Shown piece by piece: positions 46,930 through 57,208 of a DNA stretch of 64,000 nucleotides (position 1 is its first letter; every line of letters begins with the position of its first letter). A program made the position numbers and the translations under genes. The stretch spans positions 71,237,358 through 71,301,357 of the forward strand of contig CAMTDV010000019.1 of NCBI GenBank assembly GCA_947069175.1. Reading direction: 5' to 3'. Origin of the DNA: Scalesia atractyloides (taxonomy: Eukaryota; Streptophyta; Magnoliopsida; Asterales; Asteraceae). The notes beneath the pieces are model-generated. The model was not told the DNA's origin. It was given only the letters and a program-made list of their open reading frames with translations, and did no database searches.

Positions 46930-47428
46930 ATCACCCCCTAATTTCCGACTCGAAATGGTAGGCTCTAACATGTCTTGATTCTCATAGAACTCATCTTGAT
47001 CTCTAGCTATGTTTTTCGGTTCCTCCCTAGCTCAAACATTCTTGCAACCTTGTACGCGACTAGTCCTTTGAACACGACTCGTCCTTTGGTCATAAGAACT
47101 CGCACCACCATTAACTCGGTTGCGACCTTGAGAAAACACTCCCTTTCTTGGATTATAACGCGTCCCCTTAGTATTTAGACTAATCTTTACTTGCAACATG
47201 GATAGCGGCTTCTTGAAGAAACTCGATCGGCCCTTTGATCTTCTTACCAATCCTTTTGTTGGTCTTGATCCTCCAGATCTGTTCTTCCTTGTCAACTCAA
47301 ACCTCGATTTAATCCACGAAAAAATAAAATTCCTTGATTAAACCAACTTGTTCAACCAAAAGACTTTGAACCTTACTTGTTCAAGCCAACACCAAAAATA
47401 ACCTCCTTTCGATTTAAAACAAACGTAG
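46930..47428 (-). mobile_element. Internal remnant of the copia-type element
   Basis: Sequence upstream of the PPT on the minus strand. An 87-codon basic frame (47032-47295) is open, but I recognise no gag or pol motif. The left-hand internal part is truncated where the next LTR starts. Confidence 0.4.
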
Positions 47429-48073
47429 TGATGAAGGGGGTAGCTCAAGCCTCAATAAAATGGAATTTGCACATTAACGCTTGAAAGGTTAAAGGGCTAA
47501 AGGGTTCGTAACCCGCCAACTCGGGTGAACAGCAGGTGAACGGCAAAAAGCATGTGACAGTAAAGCATCACCTCACTGATTGCTTGTCAAAACCTCTCAC
47601 ATCCGAAAAGAGAGCATGTGCATAGAGAACATCCTTTTATCCGCAGGTCAAAAGCCTTCAACCCTCAAAATGGGCAAGTCCCATACTGCAGCTAAGGTTC
47701 ATTGGTCACAGGTTTCCCCTTTGGGCAGAATCTTTTCCTATATAAGATGGAACATACATCCATGCAGAACACACCAGATCAGTTGAGCTAACACACACTC
47801 TCTGATCTTCTCTTCTCCCTTAAGAACTTGCTCCATGAATGTTCTTCTTCTTCACCTCAAATAACATAGCTTCACTAAGCATCAACATCCTAGACTGAGT
47901 TCTCTTCAGTCTTGGATTCTAAGTGAACAACAACAAAAACTAGTGAACCTCTCTCTACGTCTTGCAAACGTAGGGGGACCCCACGACCTGCGTTAGGCTA
48001 ACTTGAACCCTTGAAGCCTTTTAGCCTAACCAGACAGTTCACTACCCTTGGTCTCTTATCTGTTGTAACAACA
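47429..48073 (+). mobile_element. 5' LTR of a second Tat-like Ty3/gypsy element (about 645 bp)
   Basis: Begins TGATGAAGGGGGTAG and ends TTGTAACAACA, two bases before a PBS-like site. A TATA box CCTATATAAG is at 47738-47746. The left boundary is chosen by its TG and context and may be off by a few bases. Its partner LTR is beyond the nested insertions. Confidence 0.6.
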
Positions 48074-48075
48074 AG

Positions 48076-48088
48076 TTGGCGCCCACCG
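48076..48088 (+). other. Primer binding site of the second Tat-like element
   Basis: TTGGCGCCCACCG, the same as in element 2 at 9868, then GTGGGGC. This shared 5' signal is why the element is placed in the Tat group. Confidence 0.7.
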
Positions 48089-48153
48089 TGGGGCTACGCC
48101 GCTTATTCTTCTCAAAAGATCAGTAGTGTAGCTCCATTTTTCTTCAAGATCAC

Positions 48154-48248
48154 CATGTCAGAAAACGGATCTCCGGGGGAAGTTAATCAAGTACCACGTA
48201 CTTTAACGTCCACCGTTAGTCCAACCTCACCGGTTGTAACAACCCCAC
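48154..48248 (+). pseudogene. Start of gag of the Tat-like element, cut by an insertion
   Basis: An ATG at 48154 opens MSENGSPGEVNQVPRTLTST and remains open until the TGTAACAACTCG end of the next LTR at 48249. The last five bases, CCCAC, are the candidate target duplication of that insertion. Confidence 0.55.
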
Positions 48249-48649
48249 TGTAACAACTCGACAATTCGTTGTTATCTTTTCTTTTGTTTTCGTTTATCTA
48301 TCCTTTGTAAATCCGAGATTCGGTTAATAATAAAGTTTATGTTAATTAATTATGGTGTTGTACGTTATTATCACATCTAATCGCTTAATAAATCGCATCG
48401 CTAATCTCATCGCATCGCAAATCGCAGATATTTATGTGGTTTTATGTTATTTATGTGTTATGTGTGATTGTGGTTATGTTTACGCTCACTATCGCATCAC
48501 TCCCGCACTCTCGAATCGCTAAATCGCAATATTATTTCAACTATAACGCTTAACGCTTTAACTTAACGCTTAATATAACTATCTAATGTGAACCGAATAA
48601 CCAAACAAACCCTTAACGCGAAATAATCAAACGAACCTTGGCCACCAGG

Positions 48650-48842
48650 TCAAGTTCGGCCGAACTTATAGACCACAAGTTCGCCCGAACTTACCTGATG
48701 ACACAAGGATTACCTTACTTCCTCAAGTTCGCTCGAACTTGTACAGAAATGTACAAGTTCGGCCGAACTAGCTAATCCCACCTTTGAAATCTCTACAAGT
48801 TCGCGCGAACTTGTACAACTTTGTACAAGTTCGGCCGAACTT
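48650..48842. repeat. Promoter-proximal palindrome array of LTR 4 (5' copy)
   Basis: Six CAAGTTCGNNCGAACTTG units (centres GG/CC, CC, CT, GC) in 190 bp, the last ending about 30 bp before the TATA box. Confidence 0.92.
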
Positions 48843-49528
48843 GCTCTCACCAGCCCTCATTTTGCCTTCCTATAAATACCAAGCTCTGTTCTCTCATTTG
48901 AACTTGCTGCAAGTTCGCCCAGAGCTCTTAAAACCCGAAACCTTCGTGTTCTAAGTAAGAATCAACCCGATTTCACTACAACAACGTTTATCAACAATCT
49001 ACAAAGGTTTACAACGATTTTGGCACAAGGCATAGCCTTTGTTTTCATCAAAACTCATTTTTTTACGAAAACCTTCATCTTTTTCTTCAAAAACTTCTGT
49101 TTTAAGCGTAGATCTACACAATACGAGTTCGTTTGGCGATAGTGGAGACTTCCCAAACACGAGATCTGCAAGATCTCGGCTGGTAAGTGATAGATCTGAG
49201 AAAAACCTTTGAAAACCATTGATTTCTACACAAGATACGGACTTTTGATGATGTTTTGTTCATTTTCTGGTATGAAACGAAGCATCTATCATTCAAGATC
49301 CCAGATCTGGAAGCACAAGGACGTTTATGTTGGTTTACACAAGCCGGACTAATCCGAACGAACCCCGAGTTCGCCCGGATTAGCCCACGCTTTTGTAAAA
49401 CGGCTAAAACTGCTCTAAAAGACCTTTCTGACCCAAGTTTGCTCAGTAGCACAGGGTTGGAGGGATGAACACTCGATTTTCCTCAGAAAACGACGCGAAA
49501 ACGCAAGATTTTGGAACCGAAACCTACA

Positions 49529-49821
49529 AGTTCGCTCAAGAAACAGCAGATCCCCATGTCAAGTTCGACCGAACTTGTACCAAATGGGTCAAGTTCGACC
49601 GAACTTGGGCTATTCTCATAAGTTTTCTTCGCAAGTTCGACCGAACTTGCCTAGTTTCTTAGGAAAACTATACAAGTTCGCCCGAACTTGCCTTTTTAGT
49701 AAGAATCCCTTACAAGTTCGCCCGAAAACTCATCAAGTTCGACCGAACTTAGCTCTCAACTCACTCAAATCATACAAGTTCGCTCGAACTTGTGTGTTTA
49801 CACACAAGTTCGCCCGAACTT
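49529..49821. repeat. Downstream palindrome array of LTR 4 (5' copy)
   Basis: About nine units, roughly 30-43 bp apart, downstream of the TATA box. One (49712) has lost its right half by a 23-bp deletion relative to the 3' LTR. Confidence 0.9.
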
Positions 49822-50401
49822 GTCTACTGCCCAACCAAGACTTAACCGTTTCAGCTTTTCGGAGACTGACGCACTTCCGTTCACGTATGCAGGCTAATCC
49901 GACGCTCTTCTCAACTCTCCTCAGAATCTCTAAGCTAACTAAAACGCACCCATAATGAGTATACTTGACCTATTTTCGCTTTAACGCACTTTTTGGCTGT
50001 TACATACGTTCCTATATCAAAATCACTTCACAAATCAAACTGTTTATCACACGCAATAATCTGATTATATATGCTCAAGACGTGATACTAGAAACATGTG
50101 ACTAGGACTTATTTTCGTTAACTTGCCTCCTTAGGTAGTATGGTACTATAGTGTGGCTTACACCCGACGGGGTCTAGTTAGGATGGACGCGCAAGCCTTC
50201 TCACGGTAGTTAGCATGAGAAATGAGCCTGTGTTATGTTAAGTGTTTTGGTGTATCATGATATGTAAATAGATTGTTTCGCAAACGCTTTCTCGACTATG
50301 CTAGTATTATTCAAATTCATATGCTCACCTTTACCTAATTGTATTGACTTGTATTTTAACGTATGTAACAGGTTGAGGATTTTAGCTATGGATGCTTGGA
50401 T

Positions 50402-51600
50402 CTCAACAACCATGTCTTCTCGATCAATTTCATACCTATGCAGTTAGGTAGCTTCGATATCATAGTAGGTATGGATTTTCTTCGTGAAAATCATGCTGAA
50501 GTTGTATGCTTCGATAAAATGATTCGTTTTCCTCTCCCTAATGGTGATAAACTTCATGTTTATGGTGAAACTCCCTCAAAGAAGTTGATGCTTCTATCAT
50601 GTACTCGAGCACACAAATGCTTGCAAAAGCGATGTGTTGCCTTCCTCGCCCATATTGTGAACCCGGAGAAAGAAAAGAAGACTTACAAAGATGTTCCCGT
50701 TGTTTGTGAATTTCCTAAGGTCTTTCCCGACGACTTACCTGGTTTACCCCCTACTCGTGATGTTGAATTCCGTATCGATTTAGTTCCCGGAGCTACTCCA
50801 GTTGCTAAAGCTCCTTATCGCCTCGCACCATCCGAAATGTGCGAGCTATCAAGCTAACTTCAAGAGCTTCTTGATAAAGGTTTCATACGCCCGAGCACTT
50901 CGCCATGGGGCGCACCTGTCCTTTTCGTGAAAAAGAAGGATGGATCGTTCCGAATGTGCATCGATTATCGTTAACTTAACAAACTCACGATAAAGAACCG
51001 CTATCCTTTTCCTCGTATCGACGACTTATTTGATCTGCTTCAAGGTGCTACTTGTTTTTCTAAGATCGATCTTCGTTACGGTTATCATCAGTTACGCGTG
51101 TTGGAAGAAGACATTCCAAAAACCGCCTATCGTACTCGCTATGGCCATTTCGAATTCGTGGTCATGCCTTTTGGTCTTACCAATGCACCCGCGGTCTTCA
51201 TGGATTTGATGAACCGTGTGTGTAAAGCTTTCTTAGATCGTTTCGTCATTGTTTTCATCGATGATATCCTTATCTATTCGAAGTCGAGAGACGAACACGC
51301 GCGTCATCTCCGTTTAGTCCTCGAAATTCTTCAAGGAAATCGCCTTTATGCTAAGTTCTCCAAATGTGAATTCTGGCTCGAGAATTTAATTTCTCGGCCA
51401 CATCGTTAATAGTCAAGGAATTCACGTCGACCCTGCAAAGATTGAAGCCGTCAAGAGTTGGATTACACCAAAGAATGCTTCTGAAATCCGTTCATTCATT
51501 GGATTGGCGGGTTATTACCGTCGATTCATCACCGACTTCTCAAAAATCACCGTTTCGCTTACCGCTTTAACTCATAAGGACCAACCTTTTGTTTGGGATT
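50402..51600 (+). pseudogene. Protease end and reverse transcriptase of element 4, broken
   Basis: The frame begins with the protease C-terminal part (SFDIIVGMDFLRENHAEVVC). The active-site D-[ST]-G lies in the deleted part. RT follows: FPKVFPDDLPGLPPTRDVEF, WGAPVLFVKKKDGSFRMCID, KIDLRYGYHQLRV, MPFGLTNAPAVFMDLMN and catalytic VIVFIDDILIYSKS (about 51244-51286). It is interrupted by a stop near 50857, another near 50972 and a frame change near 51390. Confidence 0.9.
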
Positions 51601-52910
51601 CCAAGCAAGATGAAGCTTTTCAGACTCTCAAGCGTATGCTATGCAACGCTCCCGTTCTCGCTTTACCCGATGGAAACGACGATTTCGTTTTTACTGCGAT
51701 GCCTCTAATCTTGGTCTTGGTTGTGTGCTCATGCAACGAGACAAGGTTATCGCGTATGCGTCTTGACAACTCAAGATCCACGAGAAGAACTACACAACCC
51801 ATGATCTCGAACTCGGTGCAGTTGTTTTTGCATTGAAGATATGACGACACTACCTTTACAGTACTAAGTGTACGATCTTCACCGACCATAAGAGCTTACA
51901 ACATATCTTTAATCAAAAGAACTAAACATGCGACAACGCCGATGGGTTGAACTTCTCAACGACTACGATTGTGAGATACGCTACCATCCCGGCAAAGCAA
52001 ACGTTGTCGCCGATGCTCTAAGTCGACGAAGCTATGTATATGGTATTCGTGACTCTCAAGCTTGTGCTAAACTTGAAACCCTCATCCGTGCCGCTCAATT
52101 CGCCTGCTTTGACGAGAATACCCTTCAAGATGAAGTGAAATGTGGTGCCGAAACTCAGCTTATATCTAAATCTGATGGTATTTATTACTATCTCGATTGC
52201 ATTTGGATTCCCAGTCGTGATAATCTTCGTAGGTTGCTAATGGACGAAGCTCATAAATCTCGATACTCCATTCACCCCGGTGCCGACAAGATGTGCCAGG
52301 ACCTTCGTCCTAAGTACTGGTGGCCGGGCATGAAAAAGGATATCGCCTTGTATGTCTCAAAATGCTTGACTTGTTCGAAGGTTAAAGCCGAACATCAAAG
52401 CTTACTCGAACAACCCGAAATCCCGATGTGGAAGTGGGAGAGTATAGCTATAGACTTCGTTACTAAACTCCCGCGTACTTCATCTGGTCAGGATAGCATT
52501 TGGGTTATCGTTGATCGTCTCACCAAATCTGCGCACTTTATTGCCATACGAGAAGACTTTAAGGTCGAACGGTTAGCCCGAATCTATACCGATGAAGTCA
52601 TTTTTCGACATGGGACGCCTCGTGACATCATTTCTGACCGAGACGGTTGTTTTACCTCACGTCTCTGGGAGACCTTTCAATCCGCTCTCGGCACTACTCT
52701 CAATCTCAGTACCGCTTTTCACCCTCAAATCGACGGTCAGACTGGGCGCGCGATCCGCACCATCGAAGACATGCTCCGTGCGTGCATCATAGATTTCGGT
52801 GGTAACTGGGACACGCACTTACCTTTAATCGAATTCTCGTACAATAATAGTTATCATACCAGCATTCAAATGGCTCCTTTTGAGGCACTATATGGAAGAA
52901 AATGTCGATC
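51601..52910 (+). pseudogene. RNase H and integrase of element 4, broken
   Basis: RNase H remnants (FVWDSKQDEAFQTLKRMLC, then frame-shifted) are followed from 51928 by YHPGKANVVADALSRRS and integrase. This has the HHCC domain (SIHPGADKM..CLTCSKVKAEHQ), the first Asp in ESIAIDFVTKLP and the second in IISDRDGCF. The catalytic Glu (normally in GQSERT) reads GQTGRA, Glu to Gly. The frame shifts again near 52905. Confidence 0.9.
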
Positions 52911-53501
52911 CCTATTGCATGGCACGAGATCGGAGAAGCACAAATCACCGGTCCCGAGCTAATTCAAGAAACGACGGACAAGATCCTCCAGATCAGAGAC
53001 AATCTCTTGAAAGCTCGGAGTCGTCAAAAGAGTTACGCTGATAAACGCCGCAAGCCCCTACAGTTCGAAGTGGGAGATCACGTTCTCTTAAAGGTTGCAC
53101 CTTGGAAGGGAGTGGTCCGCTTCGGTAGGAAAGGAAAGCTAGTGCCTCGATACGTTGGTCCTTTTAAGATTCTGGAAAGGATCGGTAAAGTAACCTATCG
53201 TCTCGAATTACCGGAGGAACTCAATAATGTACATCCGACTTTCCACGTTTCTAACCTCAAGAAATGCTTAGCCGAAGAGAATCTGCATGTCCCTCTCGAA
53301 GATCTGCAAATTAACGAGACTCTCCATTTCGTGGAAAAGCCTGTGGAAATCATGGACCGAGAGACTAAGAAACTGCGACGCTCTCGCATCCCTATCGTGA
53401 AGGTCCGATTGGAGGGCAAACGCAGCGTCGAGTTTACTTGGGAATTGGAAAGTGATATGAAGGCCAAGTACCTGCATCTATTTGTTACAGCTACCGCCTG
53501 A
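52911..53501 (+). pseudogene. Integrase C-terminus with chromodomain, element 4
   Basis: Open to a natural stop at 53499-53501. It holds the GPY-type region (FGRKGKLVPRYVGPFKILER), then HPTFHVSNLKKC and a C-terminal chromodomain-like part (about 53330-53490) with IMDRETKKLRRSRIPIVKV and VEFTWELESDMKAKYLHLF. A C-terminal chromodomain marks a chromovirus. With the 2.4-kb LTR and iMet PBS family it fits Tekay. In active elements this domain guides integration to heterochromatin. Confidence 0.88.
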
Positions 53502-53534
53502 TTTCGGGACGAAATTCCCTAAAGTAGGGGAGAC
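53501..53534 (+). other. Pre-PPT palindrome and polypurine tract, element 4
   Basis: A perfect palindrome ATTTCG-GGA-CGAAAT (53501-53515), overlapping the pol stop, is followed by the PPT AAAGTAGGGGAGAC (53521-53534), which abuts the 3' LTR. The gag-only element has the same arrangement at 62040-62073. Confidence 0.88.
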
Positions 53535-53919
53535 TGTAACAACTCGAAAATTCGTTGTTATCTTTTCTTTTGTTTTCCGTTTATCTATCCTTTGTAAATC
53601 CGAGATTCGGTTAATAATAAAGTTTATGTTAATTAATTATGGTGTTGTACGTTATTATCACATCTAATCGCTTAATAAATCGCATCACAAATATGCAGAT
53701 ATTTATGTGGTTTTATGTTATTTATGTGTTATGTGTGATTGTGGTTATGTTTACGCTCGCATCGCATCACTCTCGCACTCTCGAATCGCTAAATCGCAAT
53801 ATTATATCAACTATAACACTTAGCCTTTAATTTAACGCTTAATATAACTATCTAATGTGAACCGAATAACCAAACGAACCCTTAACGCGAAATAATCAAA
53901 CGAACCTTGGCCACCAGGT

Positions 53920-54115
53920 CAAGTTCGGCCGAACTTGTAGACCACAAGTTCGCCCGAACTTACCTGATGACACAAGGATTACCTTACTTCCTCAAGTTCG
54001 CTCGAACTTGTACAGAAATGTACAAGTTCGGCCGAAGTTAGCTAATCCCACCTTTGAAATCTCTACAAGTTCGCGCAAACTTGTACAAATTTGTACAAGT
54101 TCGGCCGAACTTGCT
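53920..54115. repeat. Promoter-proximal palindrome array of LTR 4 (3' copy)
   Basis: Six units matching those at 48650-48842, with a few base changes (for example CGAAGTT for CGAACTT near 54030). Confidence 0.9.
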
Positions 54116-54788
54116 CTCACCAGCCCTCATTTTGCCTTCTCCTATAAATACCAAGCTCTGTTCTCTCATTTGAACTTGCTGCAAGTTCGCCCAGAGCTCT
54201 TAAAACCCGAAACCTTCGTGTTCTAAGTAAGAATCAACCCGATTTCACTACAACAACGTTTATCAACAATCTACAAAGGTTTACAACGATTTTGGCACAA
54301 GGCATAGCCTTCGTTTTCATCAAAACTCATTTTTTTACGAAAACCTTCATCTTTTTCTTCAAAAACTTCTGTTTTAAGCTTAGATCTACACAATACGAGT
54401 TCGTTTGGCGATAGTAGAGACTTCCCAAACACGAGATCTGCAAGATCTCGGCTGGTAAGTGATAGATCTGAGAAAAACCTTTGAAAACCATTGATTTCTA
54501 CACAAGATACGGACTTTTGATGATGTTTTGTTCATTTTCTGGTATGAAACGAAGCATCTATCATTCAAGATCCCAGATCTGGAAGCACAAGGACGTTTAT
54601 GTTGGTTTACACAAGCCGGACTAATCCGAACGAACCCCGAGTTCGCCCGGATTAGCCCACGCTTTTGTAAAACGGCTAAAACTGCTCTAAAAGACCTTTC
54701 TGACCCAAGTTTGCTCAGTAGCACAGGGTTGGAGGGATGAACACTCAGAAAACGACGCGAAAACGCAAGATTTTGGAACCGAAACCTA

Positions 54789-55133
54789 CAAGTTCGCTCA
54801 AGAAACAACAGATCCCTATGTCAAGTTCGACCGAACTTGTACCTAATAGGTCAAGTTCGACCGAACTTGGGCTATTCTCACAAGTTTTCTTTGCAAGTTC
54901 GACCGAACTTGCCTAGTTTCTTAGTAAAACTATACAAGTTCGTCCGAACTTGCCTTTTTAGTAAGAATCCCTTATAAGTTCGCCCGAACTTGAAAAGTTT
55001 CTTAGAAAACTCATCAAGTTCGACCGAACTTAGCTCTCAACTCACTCAAATCATACAAGTTCGCTCGAACTTGTGTGTTTACACACAAGTTTGCTCGAAC
55101 TTGTGTGTTTATACACAAGTTCGCCCGAACTTG
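54789..55133. repeat. Downstream palindrome array of LTR 4 (3' copy)
   Basis: About ten units. Relative to the 5' LTR it keeps the segment deleted at 49715 and has one additional unit (about 55082-55105, TTTGCTCGAACTTG). Confidence 0.9.
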
Positions 55134-55948
55134 TCTACTGCCCAACCAAGACTTAACCGTTTCAGCTTTTCGGAGACTTATGCACTTCCGTTCGCGTATG
55201 CAGGCTGATTCGGCGCTCTTCTCAACTCTCCTCAGAATCTCTAAGCTAACTAAAACGAACCCACAGTGAGTATACTTGACCCCTTTTCGCTTTAACGCAC
55301 TTTTTGGGTGTTACATACGTTCCTATATCAAAATCATTTCACAAATCAAACTGTTTATCACACGCGAATAATCTGATTATATATGCTCAAGACGTGATAC
55401 TAGAAACATGTGACTAGGACTTATTTTCGTTAACTTGCCTCCTTAGGTAGTATGGTACTATAGTGTGGCTTACACCCGACGGGGTCTAGTTAGGATGGAC
55501 GCGCAAGCCTTCTCACGGTAGTTAGCATGAGAAATGAGCCTATGTTATGTTAAGTGTTTTGGTGTATCATGATATTTAAATAGATTGTTTCGCAAACGCT
55601 TTCTCTACTATGCTAGTATTATTCAAACTCGTATGCTCACCTTTACTTAATTGTATTGACTTGTATTTTAACGTATGTAACATGTTGAGGATTTTAGCTA
55701 TGGATGCTTGGATGTTGCATGCTTAGCGTAGTTTAGTTTTGACTTTATTTTGTTTAGTTTCCAAGTGTAATGTAACATCCGTCAAAAACCGGATTAACCA
55801 AACCCGCTTCGTTTATTAACCGAACAACCAGTTAAAAATTTATTGCTCAAATTAATTTTAAACGATACGTAATTAATAATTATATTAGAATATAAAATTT
55901 ATAATTGAAAATTCATTAAAAATAATGAAATAAAAATATTATGTTGAT

Positions 55949-56028
55949 GCCGGGTTTCGAACCCGGGTCAGCCGGGAACCACAAAGATTTAACCCACACT
56001 CGCCCAACCACTCCGCCACTTGTGCCTT
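55949..56028 (-). repeat. tRNA-like module 1 (type II-like, inverted) in LTR 5
   Basis: The minus strand has a D-arm/A-box-like GTGGCGGAGTGGTTGGGCG, a long variable region and a perfect T-arm with B box: CCGGG, loop TTCGAAA, CCCGG. It resembles Ser/Leu tRNAs. The 5' and 3' ends do not pair as an acceptor stem, so it is a tRNA relic or pol III promoter, not a tRNA gene. Confidence 0.8.
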
Positions 56029-56286
56029 TTGATGATATATTAAATCAATAAATTCAAATAGCAAAAACTCGTTTTCAAAACCCAGTTACACAGCGCGCCC
56101 AAATCCGCTGACGTCGAAAAATCCGACGATTTCGCCAATCATCGTCGGTTACCTTTGACTTAACGTAAGTATTAACAACGACATCGGTTATAACCGATGT
56201 CCAGTCCGCGACATTAGTCATAACCGCCGGAAAATTTTGATCAACGAATCAAGACGGTAATCAGACCAAATTCGTCGATGTTCTTC

Positions 56287-56297
56287 CCTATAAATAC
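56287..56297 (+). promoter_or_regulatory. TATA box of LTR 5
   Basis: CCTATAAATAC, the only strong TATA box in the LTR. It implies an RNA start near 56320 and places modules 2-4 in the transcribed R/U5 part. Confidence 0.7.
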
Positions 56298-56872
56298 ACC
56301 CTCTAACCTCTGATAACCTTTTCGCTCACAATCACACCAATTCTCGACGTAATTTCACTCGCCGGAAAATCTCTGCAAGTCGCCGGAAAACTGAGATTTC
56401 ATCTACACGGTAAATACCTCGACTTTTTCTGTTTCAATCCGTTGTTAGAATGTTACTAACTTCAATCCAACCATCAGAATCTATTTCAGACGACGTTGCC
56501 GGATTTTCTGTTTTCGCCGGAAAACTTCTGAAAGTTTCAGAATCTCGCTGTTTGCCGGTATGATCATTCAAACCTACTGATAATCGTTACTCAGTAGTTC
56601 AATTTCACATCTAATCCCTCCAAACTGTTAATTGATCCTAACAGCCGAAGGTCACCAAAACAGAGCCGACGAGCTTCGCCGGATTTCTGAAGAAGACAAT
56701 CTGTTCGGTACAATCAATCCCCAAACCTTTTATGTTCAATACATTACGATTGTTCATCTTATTCATTAACCGGATTAATCAAGTAACAGTTAGTTATCCG
56801 ATGTCTGTGTTTTGAACGAAGAAGACGAAGTTGTGTATGTTATAAGACTAATTAAAATTGATATTATGAACG

Positions 56873-56950
56873 GGTTAGACACACAGTCCAGCGGTGGACT
56901 GTGTGCAAACAATATGCATACGACGCGAGTTCGATTCCTATCACAACCAT
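56873..56950 (+). repeat. tRNA-like module 2 in LTR 5
   Basis: GGTTAGACAC is followed by an extended hairpin (arms CACACAGTCCA and TGGACTGTGTG, loop GCGG) at the D-arm position, then a B box GAGTTCGATTCC. The A-to-B spacing is that of a tRNA. Confidence 0.8.
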
Positions 56951-57040
56951 AACCTCTGTAATAAAAATGTTTTTTTTAGAAACTGAACCGGGTTAACTCA
57001 GAAATATGTTAAGTATAATAAAAACTAGAATATTTACCAA

Positions 57041-57120
57041 GTTAGACACAGAGTCCAGCGGTGGACTGTGTGCCAAACTAAACCACAGGTCCCGGGTTCG
57101 AGACCTGTGGCGAGCACCGA
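57041..57120 (+). repeat. tRNA-like module 3 in LTR 5
   Basis: GTTAGACACAGAGTCCAGCG starts the same type of D-arm hairpin with one mismatch. The B box CGGGTTCGAGACC sits in a second hairpin with 9-bp arms CCACAGGTC/GACCTGTGG. Confidence 0.8.
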
Positions 57121-57208
57121 GTTGATACATTAAATCGTTTTTATAATAAGTGATTTTCGGATTAATTTAATTAGTATATAAATATAATTAAAAACATAAA
57201 TATTTCGG

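Larger units (their letters stand above)
48249..50401 (+). mobile_element. 5' LTR of Tekay-type element 4, 3'-truncated by deletion
   Basis: Starts TGTAACAACTCG and matches the 3' LTR 53535-55735 closely. After ...GGATGCTTGGAT (50401) the sequence jumps to protease coding sequence, so the last roughly 0.27 kb of the LTR, the PBS, the leader, all of gag and the start of protease are deleted. A TATA box (CTATAAATA) is at 48870-48878. Confidence 0.9.
53535..55770 (+). mobile_element. 3' LTR of Tekay-type element 4, split by the gag-only element
   Basis: Starts TGTAACAACTCG. At 55770 it is cut by the LTR of the next element, after ...CCAAGTGTAA. By comparison with the solo LTR (equivalent point near 33265) about 200 bp remain and should lie right of the window. 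Candidate target duplication: TGTAA (55766-55770). Confidence 0.9.

Noticed and set aside
47032..47295. copia gag or pol in the basic 87-codon frame
   Set aside because: No zinc knuckle, RT or integrase motif visible; kept only as an internal remnant.
48650..48842. Heat-shock elements in the TTCGNNCGAA palindromes
   Set aside because: A heat-shock element needs GAA and TTC blocks in nGAAnnTTCn spacing (2 nt); here they are 4 nt apart.
49114..49452. 112-codon minus-strand frame, repeated at 54386-54808
   Set aside because: It is open in both LTR copies only because they are the same LTR, and it runs antisense through the R/U5 region without a known motif.
48650..49821. CRISPR-like look of regularly spaced palindromic repeats
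   Set aside because: The units lie in plant LTRs, spacers are shared between LTR copies, spacing is irregular and there are no cas genes.
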